This document shows, one piece after another, positions 26,901 to 35,587 of a stretch of DNA of 55,628 nucleotides. Origin of the DNA: CAYUIS01 sp964444825 (GTDB taxonomy: Bacteria; Chloroflexota; Anaerolineae; B4-G1); NCBI GenBank assembly GCA_964444825.1, contig CAYUIS010000014.1:1-55628 (forward strand), read 5' to 3'. Position 1 is the stretch's first letter; every line of letters starts with the position of its first letter. The notes under the pieces were generated by a model that was given only the letters and a program-made list of their open reading frames with translations, ran no database searches and had not been told where the DNA came from. The translations under genes were made by a program, and so were the position numbers.

Positions 26901-27257
26901 ATCGAGTTTGAGTTCCTGAGACCACTCGACATTGTATCCCTCATCTTCCATATCGATACAGGGCCGTGGGATCTCAAGCTCGTCCCTAATCTGCACTGTC
27001 TTTAGCTCGATGAACCGACCGCCGGAAAGCCAGGCACATATGATGTTCTGAGTCAGTTGCGTATGGGGACCTGCACCCGGACCAATCGGCGCAGCCAGGC
27101 AGGATCCAAACAGGTCGTGCGTGGCATAAGGACTGTCCGCTTTAGGAGTAAGAAAGAGCGAGCGATGGATCCCAAAAACGGATTGACTTGCTTCAAGCTC
27201 CGTCAGTATCCAGTCTAAAAGGACCTCAAAGGATTGGGGCTTCATTTCATTCGACAT
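23964..27257 (-). CDS. ygfK: YgfK-type iron-sulfur flavoprotein (putative selenate reductase subunit family)
   Basis: This 1097-residue oxidoreductase combines a dihydropyrimidine/dihydroorotate dehydrogenase-like N-terminal domain (about 1-420, with IGPGAGPHTQ) and a GltD-like module: Cys-rich segment C...CNHLCQTCC (about 455-515), FAD motif IIGSGPSGLAAAY and NAD(P)H motif VIGGGNSAMDAA. Two C-terminal Fe-S sites follow (CVQCASFCDKCVEVCP, CNECGNCATFC). In E. coli and gut anaerobes YgfK is needed for anaerobic urate/purine use, although its exact reaction is not settled; "selenate reductase" is a historical label. AAGGAGGT precedes ATG 27257. It is the last gene of the purine cluster. Confidence 0.88.
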   Translation of the reverse strand: MSNEMKPQSFEVLLDWILTELEASQSVFGIHRSLFLTPKADSPYATHDLFGSCLAAPIGPGAGPHTQLTQNIICAWLSGGRFIELKTVQIRDELEIPRPCIDMEDEGYNVEWSQELKLDQSIDEYVKAWALIHILRRILGFEETTPFGTIFNMSVGYNLEGIKSPAMTRFMDRLEDASEEVQAIQRILRERFPQFSDIEIPSSITNSVTLSTMHGCPPDEIERIGRYLLEERGLHTTVKLNPTLLGKEAVIHILHEKLGFQEIHIPDRVFEHDLAYDRAVMLIKALRQVAAENDLTFGVKLSNTLAMANHKEYLPGDEMYMSGRALYPITVNLFHKLSQEFNGDLNVSYSAGADAFNVTTLLACGALPVTTVSDILKPGGYSRMVQYLERLEENMQDLGATSLDKLTQDKLDNLEQAAAQALEGPRYKKLYHPYGLPKVESALALFDCVTAPCSEQCAVHQDIPDYAWLISQGEYDRALDVILSRNPLPGITGYVCNHLCQTCCTRNNYEEPVAIRALKRFALERGRVELAAAKTNGHRVAIIGSGPSGLAAAYFLGLNGVGATIFESRDRPGGMCAIAPTFRLPEAIVQADVDRILALGAKMVLSHRVTHPPEEFLKQGFEAVYIASGAQRDAQLGIDGEDGTGVFHALDFLEQVRLGERIELGGQVLVIGGGNSAMDAARSAKRLVGGTGGGSVTIVYRRTRQEMPANEEEIKDALTEGVRLEELVSPSRVILSDGRVVGLACVRNELGEAGADGRRRPVPITGSEFEIKAQTIVIAIGQRPDISFLDSSTVSLGKNKTVVVDPETGLAGEAGIYAGGDAVRGPATIIEACADGRRAAEAICEQLGVSFDRPAVRLPTLSEKEIVHVKRTRARRVGQNASEMLPPDQRGGFDLVEGALTEEAALAEAARCVQCASFCDKCVEVCPNRANYTIAISPVERMLPVLACQEDQLAVTGEELFRIEQARQIIHVDDLCNECGNCATFCVHNGKPYLDKPRLFLEEEGFQQEENNAFIIERNGAGWAIRRREGGQESRLILDTGAWLFENEQVKLDLSPEFEIQAMALKAPIEGTFSLTGVAEMAVILEGVIGSLPFLPL

Positions 27258-27344
27258 TACTCTACCTCCTTGAGCAAATGGTGCTCACTGACGCCACGTC
27301 GCCTGATTTCAGTGGCTCTATGCCATCCTCGCCCTGAGGATCCG

Positions 27345-28100
27345 CTACATTCCCGTGGCCAAGTGCAGAAACAGCGTATCCAGGTCAAAGCGCTCGGCCA
27401 ACTGGTCTGCCAGTGCTTTCAGCCCTAGCGTCTCGGTGGCATAGTGACCGCCGAATACCACGTTGAGGCCATACTCGGCTGCATCGTGGAAGGAAGAATG
27501 ACTGGTCTCACCTGGCACAAACGTGTCAAAACCAGCATCAGCGGCCTGACCAGTCAGGGAGGCGGCCCCACCAGAGATGCAGCCCACGCGTGATACCTCG
27601 TTCGGCCCGTAGTCCAGGATGCGTAGGGGTGGCTCAGCGGTGGCCTGGATCAGGCGCTCGACGAGTGTCTCCAGGGAAACAGGGGGGTTGCACGTGCCGC
27701 CGATGCCGATCTTGGTGCCGTGGTATTCGCCAAAAGGATGTCTGTCCTCCAGGGCCAGAATCCGAGCCAGCTCTGCGTTGTTTCCGATTTCGGGATGAAG
27801 ATCTAGAGGTAGGTGGACCGCATATAGACCACAACCTCCCTCTACAAGCATCCGCACTCGCTGAAAGAGGGGGCCAACCAGCCGAACCGGCTTGCTCCAG
27901 AAAAGCCCGTGGTGAACGATGAGCAGTTGAGCGCCAGCGGCGACAGCCTGCTCGAAGATTGCCAGGCATCCGTCCACGGCGAAGGCGATTCTTGTTACTT
28001 CCTTGGGACCTTCTACCTGGATGCCATTCTGGGATGCATCCTCTATCTCGTTAACCCGCAGGTAATCATCAAGGAAAGTGGTAAGCGTGTCGCGCTCCAA
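27345..28100 (-). CDS. Nif3-like dinuclear metal protein
   Basis: This 251-residue member of the NIF3/DUF34 family has HHG (in LIVHHGLFW), the HLPLD segment, and the C-terminal GETSHSS and FGGHYATET motifs that hold two metal ions. Members form toroidal hexamers; the cellular role is unresolved, with GTP cyclohydrolase or metal-insertase functions proposed. Starts such as 28100 lie 50 bp from the preceding gene. Its presence inside the purine gene cluster is interesting, because some family members are suggested to act on nucleotide-like compounds. Confidence 0.87.
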   Translation of the reverse strand: MERDTLTTFLDDYLRVNEIEDASQNGIQVEGPKEVTRIAFAVDGCLAIFEQAVAAGAQLLIVHHGLFWSKPVRLVGPLFQRVRMLVEGGCGLYAVHLPLDLHPEIGNNAELARILALEDRHPFGEYHGTKIGIGGTCNPPVSLETLVERLIQATAEPPLRILDYGPNEVSRVGCISGGAASLTGQAADAGFDTFVPGETSHSSFHDAAEYGLNVVFGGHYATETLGLKALADQLAERFDLDTLFLHLATGM

Positions 28101-28150
28101 TTGTATTCCCTTTCGCGTCCGCGTATTTGTCGCTCGGCAGCAAGACGGTG

Positions 28151-28381
28151 CTATTTTGCCAACCGCTCAATGACGTGTAGGATCAGCCATAGAATGCCCA
28201 GAATACCAGCCCCTACTAGCAGGCATGCTAGGCCCAGCGCAGCCGCCGACTGGCCGTAGACCAGTGCAATCGTCGCACCGCCGACGATTGTCAGAAAGGC
28301 GATTACAACCCAGAACAACCGCCGCTGCTCAGAAGCGCGCTTAGCGCGCAGATCCGTTGGTTTCCCAGGATCCTGGCTCAC
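28151..28381 (-). CDS. Small two-helix membrane protein
   Basis: This 76-residue protein has a charged N-terminus (about 20 residues) and two hydrophobic helices at about 22-43 and 46-68. It is encoded 14 bp after adenine deaminase and 50 bp before the Nif3-like gene, so it is co-transcribed. I do not recognise a family. No Cys, His clusters or transport motifs are present. Confidence 0.6.
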   Translation of the reverse strand: MSQDPGKPTDLRAKRASEQRRLFWVVIAFLTIVGGATIALVYGQSAAALGLACLLVGAGILGILWLILHVIERLAK

Positions 28382-28395
28382 TACGCCCCAACCCC

Positions 28396-30111
28396 CTACT
28401 CAACCCACAGCGGCACCAGAGTGAACTTTTCAACGTCCACTAGCCCTTGATCGGTCAGTTTTAGTGCTGGGATGACCTCCAATGCCAGGAACCCGAGTGC
28501 CATGAACGGATCGTGAAGAGTAGAGCCCAGGTCCCGAGCGCTCTGTATCAGGTTATCCATCTGCTGGCGCACCGTTTCCACAGATTTATCCGACATAATG
28601 CCACCGATAGGCAATGGCACGGATGCCAGCACCTCTTCCCCGACGGCGACGACGAGCCCGCCTCCCAAGTTGCCCACTCCACGGGCCGCCGTCATCATTG
28701 AGACGTCGTCGCAGCCTGCGACAGTGAGGTTGTGGGCATCATGACCCACGCTTCCAGCCAGCGCACCCCGTTCAAGTCCCAGCCCACGCACGAAACCCAG
28801 GCCCACCGTCCCAGTCCGGCCGTGACGCTCGATCACTGCGATCTTGAGCAGGTCTCGCTCTGGAGTAGCCACAGCCACACCCCTTGCGACGCTGGCTGCT
28901 TCGATCAGGTGCTCGGTGACAACCTGATCAGGTACGATACCGATAACGCGTATCTGGTCCGTGACAGCGGGGATGCTAAAGCTGAGCCGCTCCCAGTCCA
29001 CGTGGATGGTGTCGCGTACGTGTGAATCGTCTACCGCGACCGCGGGCCAGTCGCCGACTGGAGCGCCATCCTGAGCTACCAGCACGCCACCTACCCATAC
29101 CATTTCGGCTTGGAAATCCTCTAGATCGGAGAACACGACCATATCCGCCCTCTTGCCGGGTGCGATTGCACCCCGGTCGTGTAGGCGGAACCATTCGGCG
29201 GCGTTGAGACTCGCCATCTGAATGGCGACGATCGGGTCAACTCCCTCATTGACAGCCATGCGGATGAGATAATCTAGATGTCCCTCGTCCAACAGGTCCG
29301 CTGGGTGTCGATCGTCGGTGCCAAAAGCACAACGGCGGCTGTTCTCCAAGGTGATGGCCGGCACCAGTGATCGCAGGTTCTTGGCGGCAGTCGACTCACG
29401 CACGAACACATACATTCCCAGCCTGAGTTTCTCAAGCATCTCGTCGGCCGCCATGGACTCGTGATCCGATCCAGGACCGGCGCCGATGTAGGCCTGGAGC
29501 CACTTCCCGCTCACGCCCGGGGCGTGGCCGTCAATAACCTGTCCCTGAAAGGCGTTTAGCTTTTCAAGCGCACCAGGCAATCCCAGGACTGCTCCTGGCA
29601 CGTTCATAAACTCGGCCAGTCCGATCACGCGGGGGTGGTCAGCCAAGGCGATCAGGTCTCGGGCTGCCAATTCCGCACCAGCGGTGCCCATGTGAGTGGC
29701 CGGGACACAGGATGGGAGATTGACATAGACGGTCAGGGGGAGTCTTTCGGAGGCATTCAGCATATAGCGGACTCCATCGGCTCCAGCGACATTGGCGATC
29801 TCGTGCGGATCAGTGATCACGGTCGTCGTCCCCCGAAGTACAACGGCGCGGGCAAACTGGGGCGGGGTGACCATCGATGACTCGATGTGGACATGGGAAT
29901 CGATCAGGCCGGGACATACAAATCGTCCGTCCAGGTCAATCACTTCCCTAGCCTCGTAATCGGGACCAACACCGATGATTGTGTCTTTGGCTATTGCGAC
30001 GTCTGTCGTGATGATCTCTCCTGTGAAGACGTTGATCACGCGCCCATTTCGGAGTGCGAGGTCGGCTGGCTCATCGCCCCGAGCAACGGGAAGAAAAGTG
30101 GAAAGGTCCAT
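28396..30111 (-). CDS. ade: Adenine deaminase
   Basis: This 571-residue amidohydrolase-superfamily enzyme converts adenine to hypoxanthine and ammonia. It has the metal-binding PGLIDSHVHIESSM motif, TDPHEIANV, GHAPGVSG and the Ade-specific C-terminal domain with GSVGHDAHNLTVAGCDD. ATG 30111 is preferred because AGGAGA is just upstream; the frame extends to 30150. It has its own probable promoter at 30205-30233. Neighbouring amidohydrolases and the YgfK-type protein suggest feeding of purine bases into a degradation route. Confidence 0.94.
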   Translation of the reverse strand: MDLSTFLPVARGDEPADLALRNGRVINVFTGEIITTDVAIAKDTIIGVGPDYEAREVIDLDGRFVCPGLIDSHVHIESSMVTPPQFARAVVLRGTTTVITDPHEIANVAGADGVRYMLNASERLPLTVYVNLPSCVPATHMGTAGAELAARDLIALADHPRVIGLAEFMNVPGAVLGLPGALEKLNAFQGQVIDGHAPGVSGKWLQAYIGAGPGSDHESMAADEMLEKLRLGMYVFVRESTAAKNLRSLVPAITLENSRRCAFGTDDRHPADLLDEGHLDYLIRMAVNEGVDPIVAIQMASLNAAEWFRLHDRGAIAPGKRADMVVFSDLEDFQAEMVWVGGVLVAQDGAPVGDWPAVAVDDSHVRDTIHVDWERLSFSIPAVTDQIRVIGIVPDQVVTEHLIEAASVARGVAVATPERDLLKIAVIERHGRTGTVGLGFVRGLGLERGALAGSVGHDAHNLTVAGCDDVSMMTAARGVGNLGGGLVVAVGEEVLASVPLPIGGIMSDKSVETVRQQMDNLIQSARDLGSTLHDPFMALGFLALEVIPALKLTDQGLVDVEKFTLVPLWVE

Positions 30112-30204
30112 AGTCCGTCTCCTGAAACAGATTGAGTTTGCTTTAGTCACATCTCAGGTGCTAGGTCGGCAGTGTCTTGATGGATCGCCAATGAACCCTG
30201 GAGA

Positions 30205-30233
30205 AGTATAGCACGGCTAGACCCTCGGCACAA
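30205..30233 (-). promoter_or_regulatory. Probable promoter of adenine deaminase
   Basis: On the minus strand TTGTGC (30233-30228) and TATACT (30210-30205) have a 17-bp spacer. It lies in the 150-bp gap between the hydantoinase stop and the ade start. Confidence 0.55.
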
Positions 30234-30261
30234 TCTGCACGTCTGGGTCTAGTCTGCCACG

Positions 30262-31647
30262 CTACCATCTGTGGTTTTGCCTGGGGACAAAGCGTCCTTG
30301 TCCCTTTCTGCCGGTGAACTGTCCATCCCGCCAGACGACGTGACCTCGGGAGATGGTTGCCTTAACACATCCCTGGACGCGCATTCCTTCATACGGCGTG
30401 TATCCGGCCAGGGCGTGAAGGGCGTCACCAGTGATTCTGTTCTCGGGTTCCTGATTGTAGATGACGATATCGGCGTCTGACCCGGGCAGGAGCGCCCCCT
30501 TCTGTGGCCACAGCCCCCACAGACGAGCTGGATTGGCTGAGACGAGTTCGACTAGCTCTGAAGGTGTCAAACGACCTTCGGCTACGCCATAGGTATACAT
30601 CAGCGGTAACAGCGTCTCCATCCCCGGCAGGCCGCCCGGCGTCTGTGCAAAATCGTCCTGATTTGTCTTCTGGTCAACCGTATAATCACAGTGGTCGGTG
30701 ACGATCTGATCAACCACCCCGGCCTCCACCAGTGCCCATAGTCGATCTGGCTCTTCTCGATTGCGCAAGGGTGGCTGGAGGATGTAGCGCCAGGGTTCCA
30801 TTCCTTCGTAGGCCGTATCGTCAAGCAGAAGGTATTGTGGACAGGTCTCACATGTTGCGTTTTGCCCATTGTCGCGCGCCTCAAGCACCAGTGCTACGGA
30901 GCGAGCTGTCGAGCAGTGGCAGATGTGAACGGGGCAGGCGACAGTTTCGGCGAGGAAGAGAATTCGCTTGACAGCTTCCTGTTCGGCTGTCGCGGAGCGG
31001 GAGCGGCCGTGGTACCGCCAGCCGGTCTCCCCGCTGGCGGTCAATGCCTCAGTCTGTGCTGTCACTAGTGCGTCGTTCTCGCAGTGTACAAGCGGCAGAA
31101 TTCCCAGGTCGGCGCACGTCTCCATCAGTCGCAGGATGGTTGCGTCATCAGCATAGTAGTTGGGTTTGTATGTTGTGTAGAGCTTGATGCTGGGTGTGCC
31201 CAGCTCACTCAGAATGGCCAGGTCGTCCTCCCCACCCTGAGGCAGATCCGTAACCATCACGTGGAAGGTATAGTCGATCACGGCGGCGTGCGCCTGTTTC
31301 AGTCTTGCCTCGACTGCTTCTTTCAGAGTTTGTCCTGTTAACTGGGTAGCAAAGTCTACTACGGTAGTGACGCCCCCACACGCCGCGGTGCGTGTGCCGA
31401 CATACCAGTTATCCAAAGTCCGGTACACACCTGTGTCGAGCTGGATGTGAGTGTGGGCATCGATGACCCCTGGGAAAACATAGCAGCCTTCAGCATCCAA
31501 TATCAGAGTATCGTGTGCTGCTGGAAGCCCCTGACCAATGGCCTTGATGCGTTCTCCCTGTATGAGAAGATCGCCCTTCCAGGCTGCCTCGGAGCTGACG
31601 ACGGTGCCGTTTTGTATGAGTGTGGTATCGGTAGAGATTTGTTTCAT
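30262..31647 (-). CDS. Hydantoinase/dihydropyrimidinase family amidohydrolase
   Basis: This 461-residue enzyme hydrolyses cyclic amides such as hydantoins, dihydropyrimidines or related ureido rings. It has the metal-binding GVIDAHTHIQL, the carbamylated-Lys region GTPSIKLYTTYK, LVHCENDALV, HICHCSTARS and the C-terminal Asp loop (VTDHCDYT). The closest functional label is D-hydantoinase (HyuA) or dihydropyrimidinase. Lying next to YgfK- and SsnA-like genes, as HyuA does in E. coli, it may open a ring in anaerobic purine breakdown. ATG 31647 is used; the upstream SD is weak (AGAAGG). Confidence 0.9.
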   Translation of the reverse strand: MKQISTDTTLIQNGTVVSSEAAWKGDLLIQGERIKAIGQGLPAAHDTLILDAEGCYVFPGVIDAHTHIQLDTGVYRTLDNWYVGTRTAACGGVTTVVDFATQLTGQTLKEAVEARLKQAHAAVIDYTFHVMVTDLPQGGEDDLAILSELGTPSIKLYTTYKPNYYADDATILRLMETCADLGILPLVHCENDALVTAQTEALTASGETGWRYHGRSRSATAEQEAVKRILFLAETVACPVHICHCSTARSVALVLEARDNGQNATCETCPQYLLLDDTAYEGMEPWRYILQPPLRNREEPDRLWALVEAGVVDQIVTDHCDYTVDQKTNQDDFAQTPGGLPGMETLLPLMYTYGVAEGRLTPSELVELVSANPARLWGLWPQKGALLPGSDADIVIYNQEPENRITGDALHALAGYTPYEGMRVQGCVKATISRGHVVWRDGQFTGRKGQGRFVPRQNHRW

Positions 31648-31798
31648 TTCTACTCAACCTTCTGCTTTTCGTATAGTCGAATGCGGTATCTAGGCCTCAG
31701 TTTGTGGAAAAGAGCAACAGGTAATCACTATGCGAAGAAGTTGCCTCAGATCGGGTAGCCTTGCGTCACCGAAGCAGCTCAAGCACTTGGGCCTGCGT

Positions 31799-33160
31799 CT
31801 ACAGCGCCTCCTCGACCAACCGCTGCGCGATTCTGTTGTGCCGCTCAATGACCGGGCCCAATTCCACCGGCGACAAGTGTCCCTCCTCAACGACGATGCG
31901 GCCGTTAATGACCGAGAGATCCACCTGTTGTGGCGTGCAAAAGACCAATGCTGCAAGGGGATCGTGGAGTGCACCCGCATATGCCAATCGCTGGAGTCTG
32001 ATGCCAATAAAATCCGCCGCTTTCCCTACCGCCAACTGTCCAATGTCATCTCGTCCCAGTACCTGGGCACCCCCACGTGTCGCTAGCCACAATGCTTCCT
32101 TTGCCGAGAGTCCCGCGGGATCACCGGATACCCTTTGCAGGAGCAGGGCCATCCGCGCCTCGCCCAGCATATGCGAAGAATCATTGCTGGCTGAACCATC
32201 TACCCCCAGCCCCACCCTAACCCCTGCGTTGAGATAACGCCTTACTGGGGCGATGCCAGATGCCAGCCGCATATTCGAACTTGGGCAGTGACACACACCC
32301 GTACCCGTCTGTGCGAACAGAGCGATCTCCTGTTCGTTCAGATGGACGCAATGCGCGTGCCACACATCCTCCCCAATCCAGCCTAGATTCTCGGCATAGC
32401 CTACTGGACGGAGGCCAAACTCCCGCAGACAGAACTGCTCCTCGTCCAACGTCTCTGCCAGGTGGGTGTGCAGCAACACACCATATGAACGGGCCAGCGT
32501 GGTAGCCTCCCGCATAAGATCCGACGTAACCGAGAAAGGAGAGCAAGGGGCCACCACAATACGCACCATCGCGTACGGTGCCGGGTCATGGTAGGACTCA
32601 ATGACACGCTGCGTATCCTTCAAGATCAGGGGCTCTTCCTCCACAACGCTATCTGGCGGAAGCCCTCCCTTACTCTCCCCCAGGCTCATCGATCCCCTGC
32701 ACGGTTGAAACCGAACCCCAATCGCTTGTGCGGCTTCGATCTCATCATCAATGCGACAATCGTTGGGAAAAATGTACAGGTGATCCGACACAGTGGTGCA
32801 GCCAGAAAGCACCAACTCTGCCAGCCCTACCAACGCGCTGGTGTACACAGCATCGGCGGTCAACCCAGCCCAAATGCGATATAGTGTCTTGAGCCACTTG
32901 AACAGAGTAGCATCCTGGGCCGCTGGTACCGCCCGCGTCAACGTCTGGTAGAGATGATGATGCGTATTTACCAGCCCAGGCAGGATGATCATCCCCTGAG
33001 CGTCGATAACCTTATCCGCACCATCCGGCAGTTCAGTGCTGGGCCCAACCTGCTCGATCACATTGTCTCGCACCAGCATGCCGCCGTCGGTGATAGGCTC
33101 CCCCTCCCTCCCATCCATTGTCACCAATACGTCGGCGTTTCTAACTAGCAACGTAGCCAT
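31799..33160 (-). CDS. SsnA/8-oxoguanine deaminase-like amidohydrolase
   Basis: This 453-residue member of the TrzN/AtzB/guanine-deaminase group has metal motif NTHHHLYQTLTR, SGCTTVSDHLY, HTHLAE, HCVHL and the VGLGVDGSASND loop; HCPSSNMRLASG is typical of 8-oxoguanine deaminases and hydroxyatrazine hydrolases. SsnA in E. coli belongs to the same group and sits with ygfK. Likely substrates are oxidised or amino purines. ATG 33160 with GGAGG at a good distance is the start. It is the first gene of the cluster and has a strong promoter at 33220-33248. Confidence 0.87.
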   Translation of the reverse strand: MATLLVRNADVLVTMDGREGEPITDGGMLVRDNVIEQVGPSTELPDGADKVIDAQGMIILPGLVNTHHHLYQTLTRAVPAAQDATLFKWLKTLYRIWAGLTADAVYTSALVGLAELVLSGCTTVSDHLYIFPNDCRIDDEIEAAQAIGVRFQPCRGSMSLGESKGGLPPDSVVEEEPLILKDTQRVIESYHDPAPYAMVRIVVAPCSPFSVTSDLMREATTLARSYGVLLHTHLAETLDEEQFCLREFGLRPVGYAENLGWIGEDVWHAHCVHLNEQEIALFAQTGTGVCHCPSSNMRLASGIAPVRRYLNAGVRVGLGVDGSASNDSSHMLGEARMALLLQRVSGDPAGLSAKEALWLATRGGAQVLGRDDIGQLAVGKAADFIGIRLQRLAYAGALHDPLAALVFCTPQQVDLSVINGRIVVEEGHLSPVELGPVIERHNRIAQRLVEEAL

Positions 33161-33219
33161 CAAGAGTCCTCCAACCCATACTCATGCTGAAGCAGTGCCG
33201 ATGTCGTCACGATGCCATC

Positions 33220-33248
33220 AGTGTAACATACCTGCCTACATTTGACAA
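33220..33248 (-). promoter_or_regulatory. Promoter of the purine catabolism cluster
   Basis: On the minus strand TTGTCA (33248-33243) and TACACT (33225-33220) are 17 bp apart, 60 bp upstream of the first amidohydrolase. No clear operator was seen. Confidence 0.6.
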
Positions 33249-33396
33249 AACACGGCACAACTGACCAAGCCGACTACCTTTCGGGGAGACGTGCAGACAC
33301 GGCGTTGCCCATACGTTTCATGTTTGTGACGAACTGTGATAGAATAGCACTATCTCACTTGGCACATCAGGTGATATCGGGGAGGGCGTCGCAAGT

Positions 33397-34155
33397 ATGC
33401 GCACACGTACGTGGGCTATCTTTATCATAGCCAACATCATCGTCACGACATTGGTTGTGCTGACCATCCTATACGTCTGGGAACTACGCCAGAGTTCTGT
33501 GACCTCCAGTGCCACCTCCTCGCCCGAGGCCCCAGCCGTTGCAGACACAACGAGCGCCCCCACCGAGCCACCTATGTCGTCCCCTACTAGCCCGACACAA
33601 TCTACCCAGTACACTGTCCAGGCAGGTGACACACTGGGCGGCATAGCACAAGCCTACGATGTCTCCCTGCCAGACTTGATGGCCGCAAACGGGATCGACG
33701 ATCCCAATCTGCTCCAAATCGGTCAGACCCTGGTCATTCCGATCAACCACCCTACCCCAATCGACGGTTCGCCGGAGACAGCGACACCTGAGTCTACGCC
33801 CAACACGCTGCCCCGTGTCCCGCTGCCAACACTGACCGTCTCAGGCCCTCCCTTGGTGGAGATAGCCCAGGTGGTAGGAGCCGGTGAACTAGCCAACGAA
33901 GTCGCAGTCGTTCGTAACCTGGGAGGGGCGGTCGACCTGGAGAAGTGGACCCTGTCCGACGCAGAAAACAATACCTTTGTCTTCCCGATGACTATGCTAT
34001 TTGCCGACGCACAAATGCGCATTCATTCAACCCCAGGCCGGTCTACACCCAGCGATCTGTATTGGGGCCGGGATACGACAGCGTGGAATAGTGGAGAGCT
34101 CATCACCTTGAGCGACAGTACAGGGAACGTAGTGGACACCTATATCGTGCCCTAG
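33397..34155 (+). CDS. Membrane-anchored LysM and lamin-tail-domain protein
   Basis: This 252-residue protein has an N-terminal signal anchor (about 6-29), a Ser/Thr/Pro linker, one LysM domain (about 68-114, YTVQAGDTLGGIAQAY to GQTLVIP), a second Thr/Pro linker and a C-terminal lamin-tail (LTD) domain (about 148-252, VEIAQVVGAG...ITLSDSTGNVVDTYIVP). LysM binds peptidoglycan or other glycans; bacterial LTDs are often on secreted or surface proteins. A TAGAAT at 33340-33345 may be its -10. Probable cell-surface protein, role unknown. Confidence 0.85.
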   Translation: MRTRTWAIFIIANIIVTTLVVLTILYVWELRQSSVTSSATSSPEAPAVADTTSAPTEPPMSSPTSPTQSTQYTVQAGDTLGGIAQAYDVSLPDLMAANGIDDPNLLQIGQTLVIPINHPTPIDGSPETATPESTPNTLPRVPLPTLTVSGPPLVEIAQVVGAGELANEVAVVRNLGGAVDLEKWTLSDAENNTFVFPMTMLFADAQMRIHSTPGRSTPSDLYWGRDTTAWNSGELITLSDSTGNVVDTYIVP

Positions 34156-34206
34156 TGGCGCAGTGAGCCAAGTCGACGAACAGATGGCTACAAGACCGCG
34201 ATCACA

Positions 34207-35493
34207 CTAGGGACAGTCAGGGACCCGCTCAATCCTGGCTCCCACCTTGCTCAGTTTCTCCTCAATCCGCTCATAGCCTCGATCGATCTGATGGATGTTC
34301 CGAATGGTGCTCTCACCCTCGGCACATAGAGCTGCAAGGAGCAAGGCCATGCCCGCCCGAATATCAGGGCTTTCCACCTTGTCCCCGTGCAAGGGTGAGG
34401 GTCCTTGCACCACGCACCGATGCGGATCACAGAGAATGATGCGCGCTCCCATCCAGATCAGCTTGTCCACAAAGAATAGACGACTCTCGAACATCTTCTC
34501 ATGGATCAGAACAGTCCCCGTGGACTGAGAAGCTACGACAATCGCAATACTCATCAGATCCGCCGGGAAACCTGGCCAAGGCGCATCATATACGGAGGGT
34601 ACAGCTCCCCCCAGGTCTGGCGTGATGATAAGGCCCTGATCAGAGGAGACAAACACGTCCCGGCCCCGTGCCTCAAAGGCCACACCCAGCCGATCTAGCA
34701 CAGCGGCGACCATTCGCAGGTGCTCCGGAGCAGCATTCTTGATCAGCAATTCCCCACCGGTCACCGCAGCCAGTGCTATGTAGCTTCCCACCTCCATATA
34801 GTCCGGGCCGATGGTGAACTCGCCACCACCGAGTCGCTCTACCCCGTGAATTGTGAGCGTATTGGAGCCCACGCCCTCAATCTGTGCACCAAACCGGCAG
34901 AGCATCTGACACAGATCTTGAACATGGGGTTCAGACGCCGCATTGCGGAGGACGGTCGTGCCGCGAGCAAGAACGGCTGCCATAATCGTGTTCTCGGTTG
35001 CCGTGACACTTGCCTCGTCCAGTAGGATGTCAGCCCCATGTAGCTCCTTGCCACGCAACTGAAACGTGTCTGCGGAGCCAACTTCTGCCCCCAACGCCCT
35101 GAGTGCCAGAAAGTGGGTATCCACCCGTCTGCGTCCAATGACGTCCCCGCCAGGTCTGGGCAGATCGACCTGCCCCATTCGGGCCAGCATCGGTCCAGCC
35201 AATGTAATAGAGCCCCGGATGATTCCAAAGAGTCTAGGATCCAGTGCTGATGTGCGAACATCACCGGCGTGCACGCGCCACGTATGAGGATCTAGCTTCT
35301 CGATCGAGACACCAACTTCGGTGAGGAGTTGTCCCATTGTCGTCACATCACCAATGGCCGGCAGATTCCGAAGCGTAACGGGCTCGTCGGTCAAAAGACA
35401 CGCGGCTAGCAGAGGCAAAGCTGCGTTCTTGTTGCCACCCGGAGTCACCGTACCGGTAACAGGATGACCACCTTCAATGATGAATGTCTCCAT
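34207..35493 (-). CDS. murA: UDP-N-acetylglucosamine 1-carboxyvinyltransferase with Asp at the active-site Cys
   Basis: This 428-residue enzyme transfers enolpyruvate from PEP to UDP-GlcNAc, the first committed step of peptidoglycan synthesis. Lys22 and Asn23 (PGGNKNAALP) and Arg/Asp-rich PRPGG...IGRRRVDTH are conserved. The residue equal to E. coli Cys115 is Asp117 (PGGDVIG, codon GAC), as in mycobacterial and chlamydial MurA, which are naturally insensitive to fosfomycin. ATG 35493 begins METFIIEGGHP; the longer frame to 35541 adds unrelated residues. It converges with the LysM-LTD gene. Confidence 0.94.
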   Translation of the reverse strand: METFIIEGGHPVTGTVTPGGNKNAALPLLAACLLTDEPVTLRNLPAIGDVTTMGQLLTEVGVSIEKLDPHTWRVHAGDVRTSALDPRLFGIIRGSITLAGPMLARMGQVDLPRPGGDVIGRRRVDTHFLALRALGAEVGSADTFQLRGKELHGADILLDEASVTATENTIMAAVLARGTTVLRNAASEPHVQDLCQMLCRFGAQIEGVGSNTLTIHGVERLGGGEFTIGPDYMEVGSYIALAAVTGGELLIKNAAPEHLRMVAAVLDRLGVAFEARGRDVFVSSDQGLIITPDLGGAVPSVYDAPWPGFPADLMSIAIVVASQSTGTVLIHEKMFESRLFFVDKLIWMGARIILCDPHRCVVQGPSPLHGDKVESPDIRAGMALLLAALCAEGESTIRNIHQIDRGYERIEEKLSKVGARIERVPDCP

Positions 35494-35587
35494 TCTTGAT
35501 TGCTCCGCTTGCAGCCTACCCACGCACTTGGCGTAGGGCACTAGCCAATGACAGATTGCTCCAGATACGGCAGAACACCAGGGACCA

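Noticed and set aside
23964..27257. True selenate reductase
   Set aside because: The family name is historical; there is no molybdopterin domain in this protein and no selenate-specific gene nearby, so purine-linked YgfK function is preferred.
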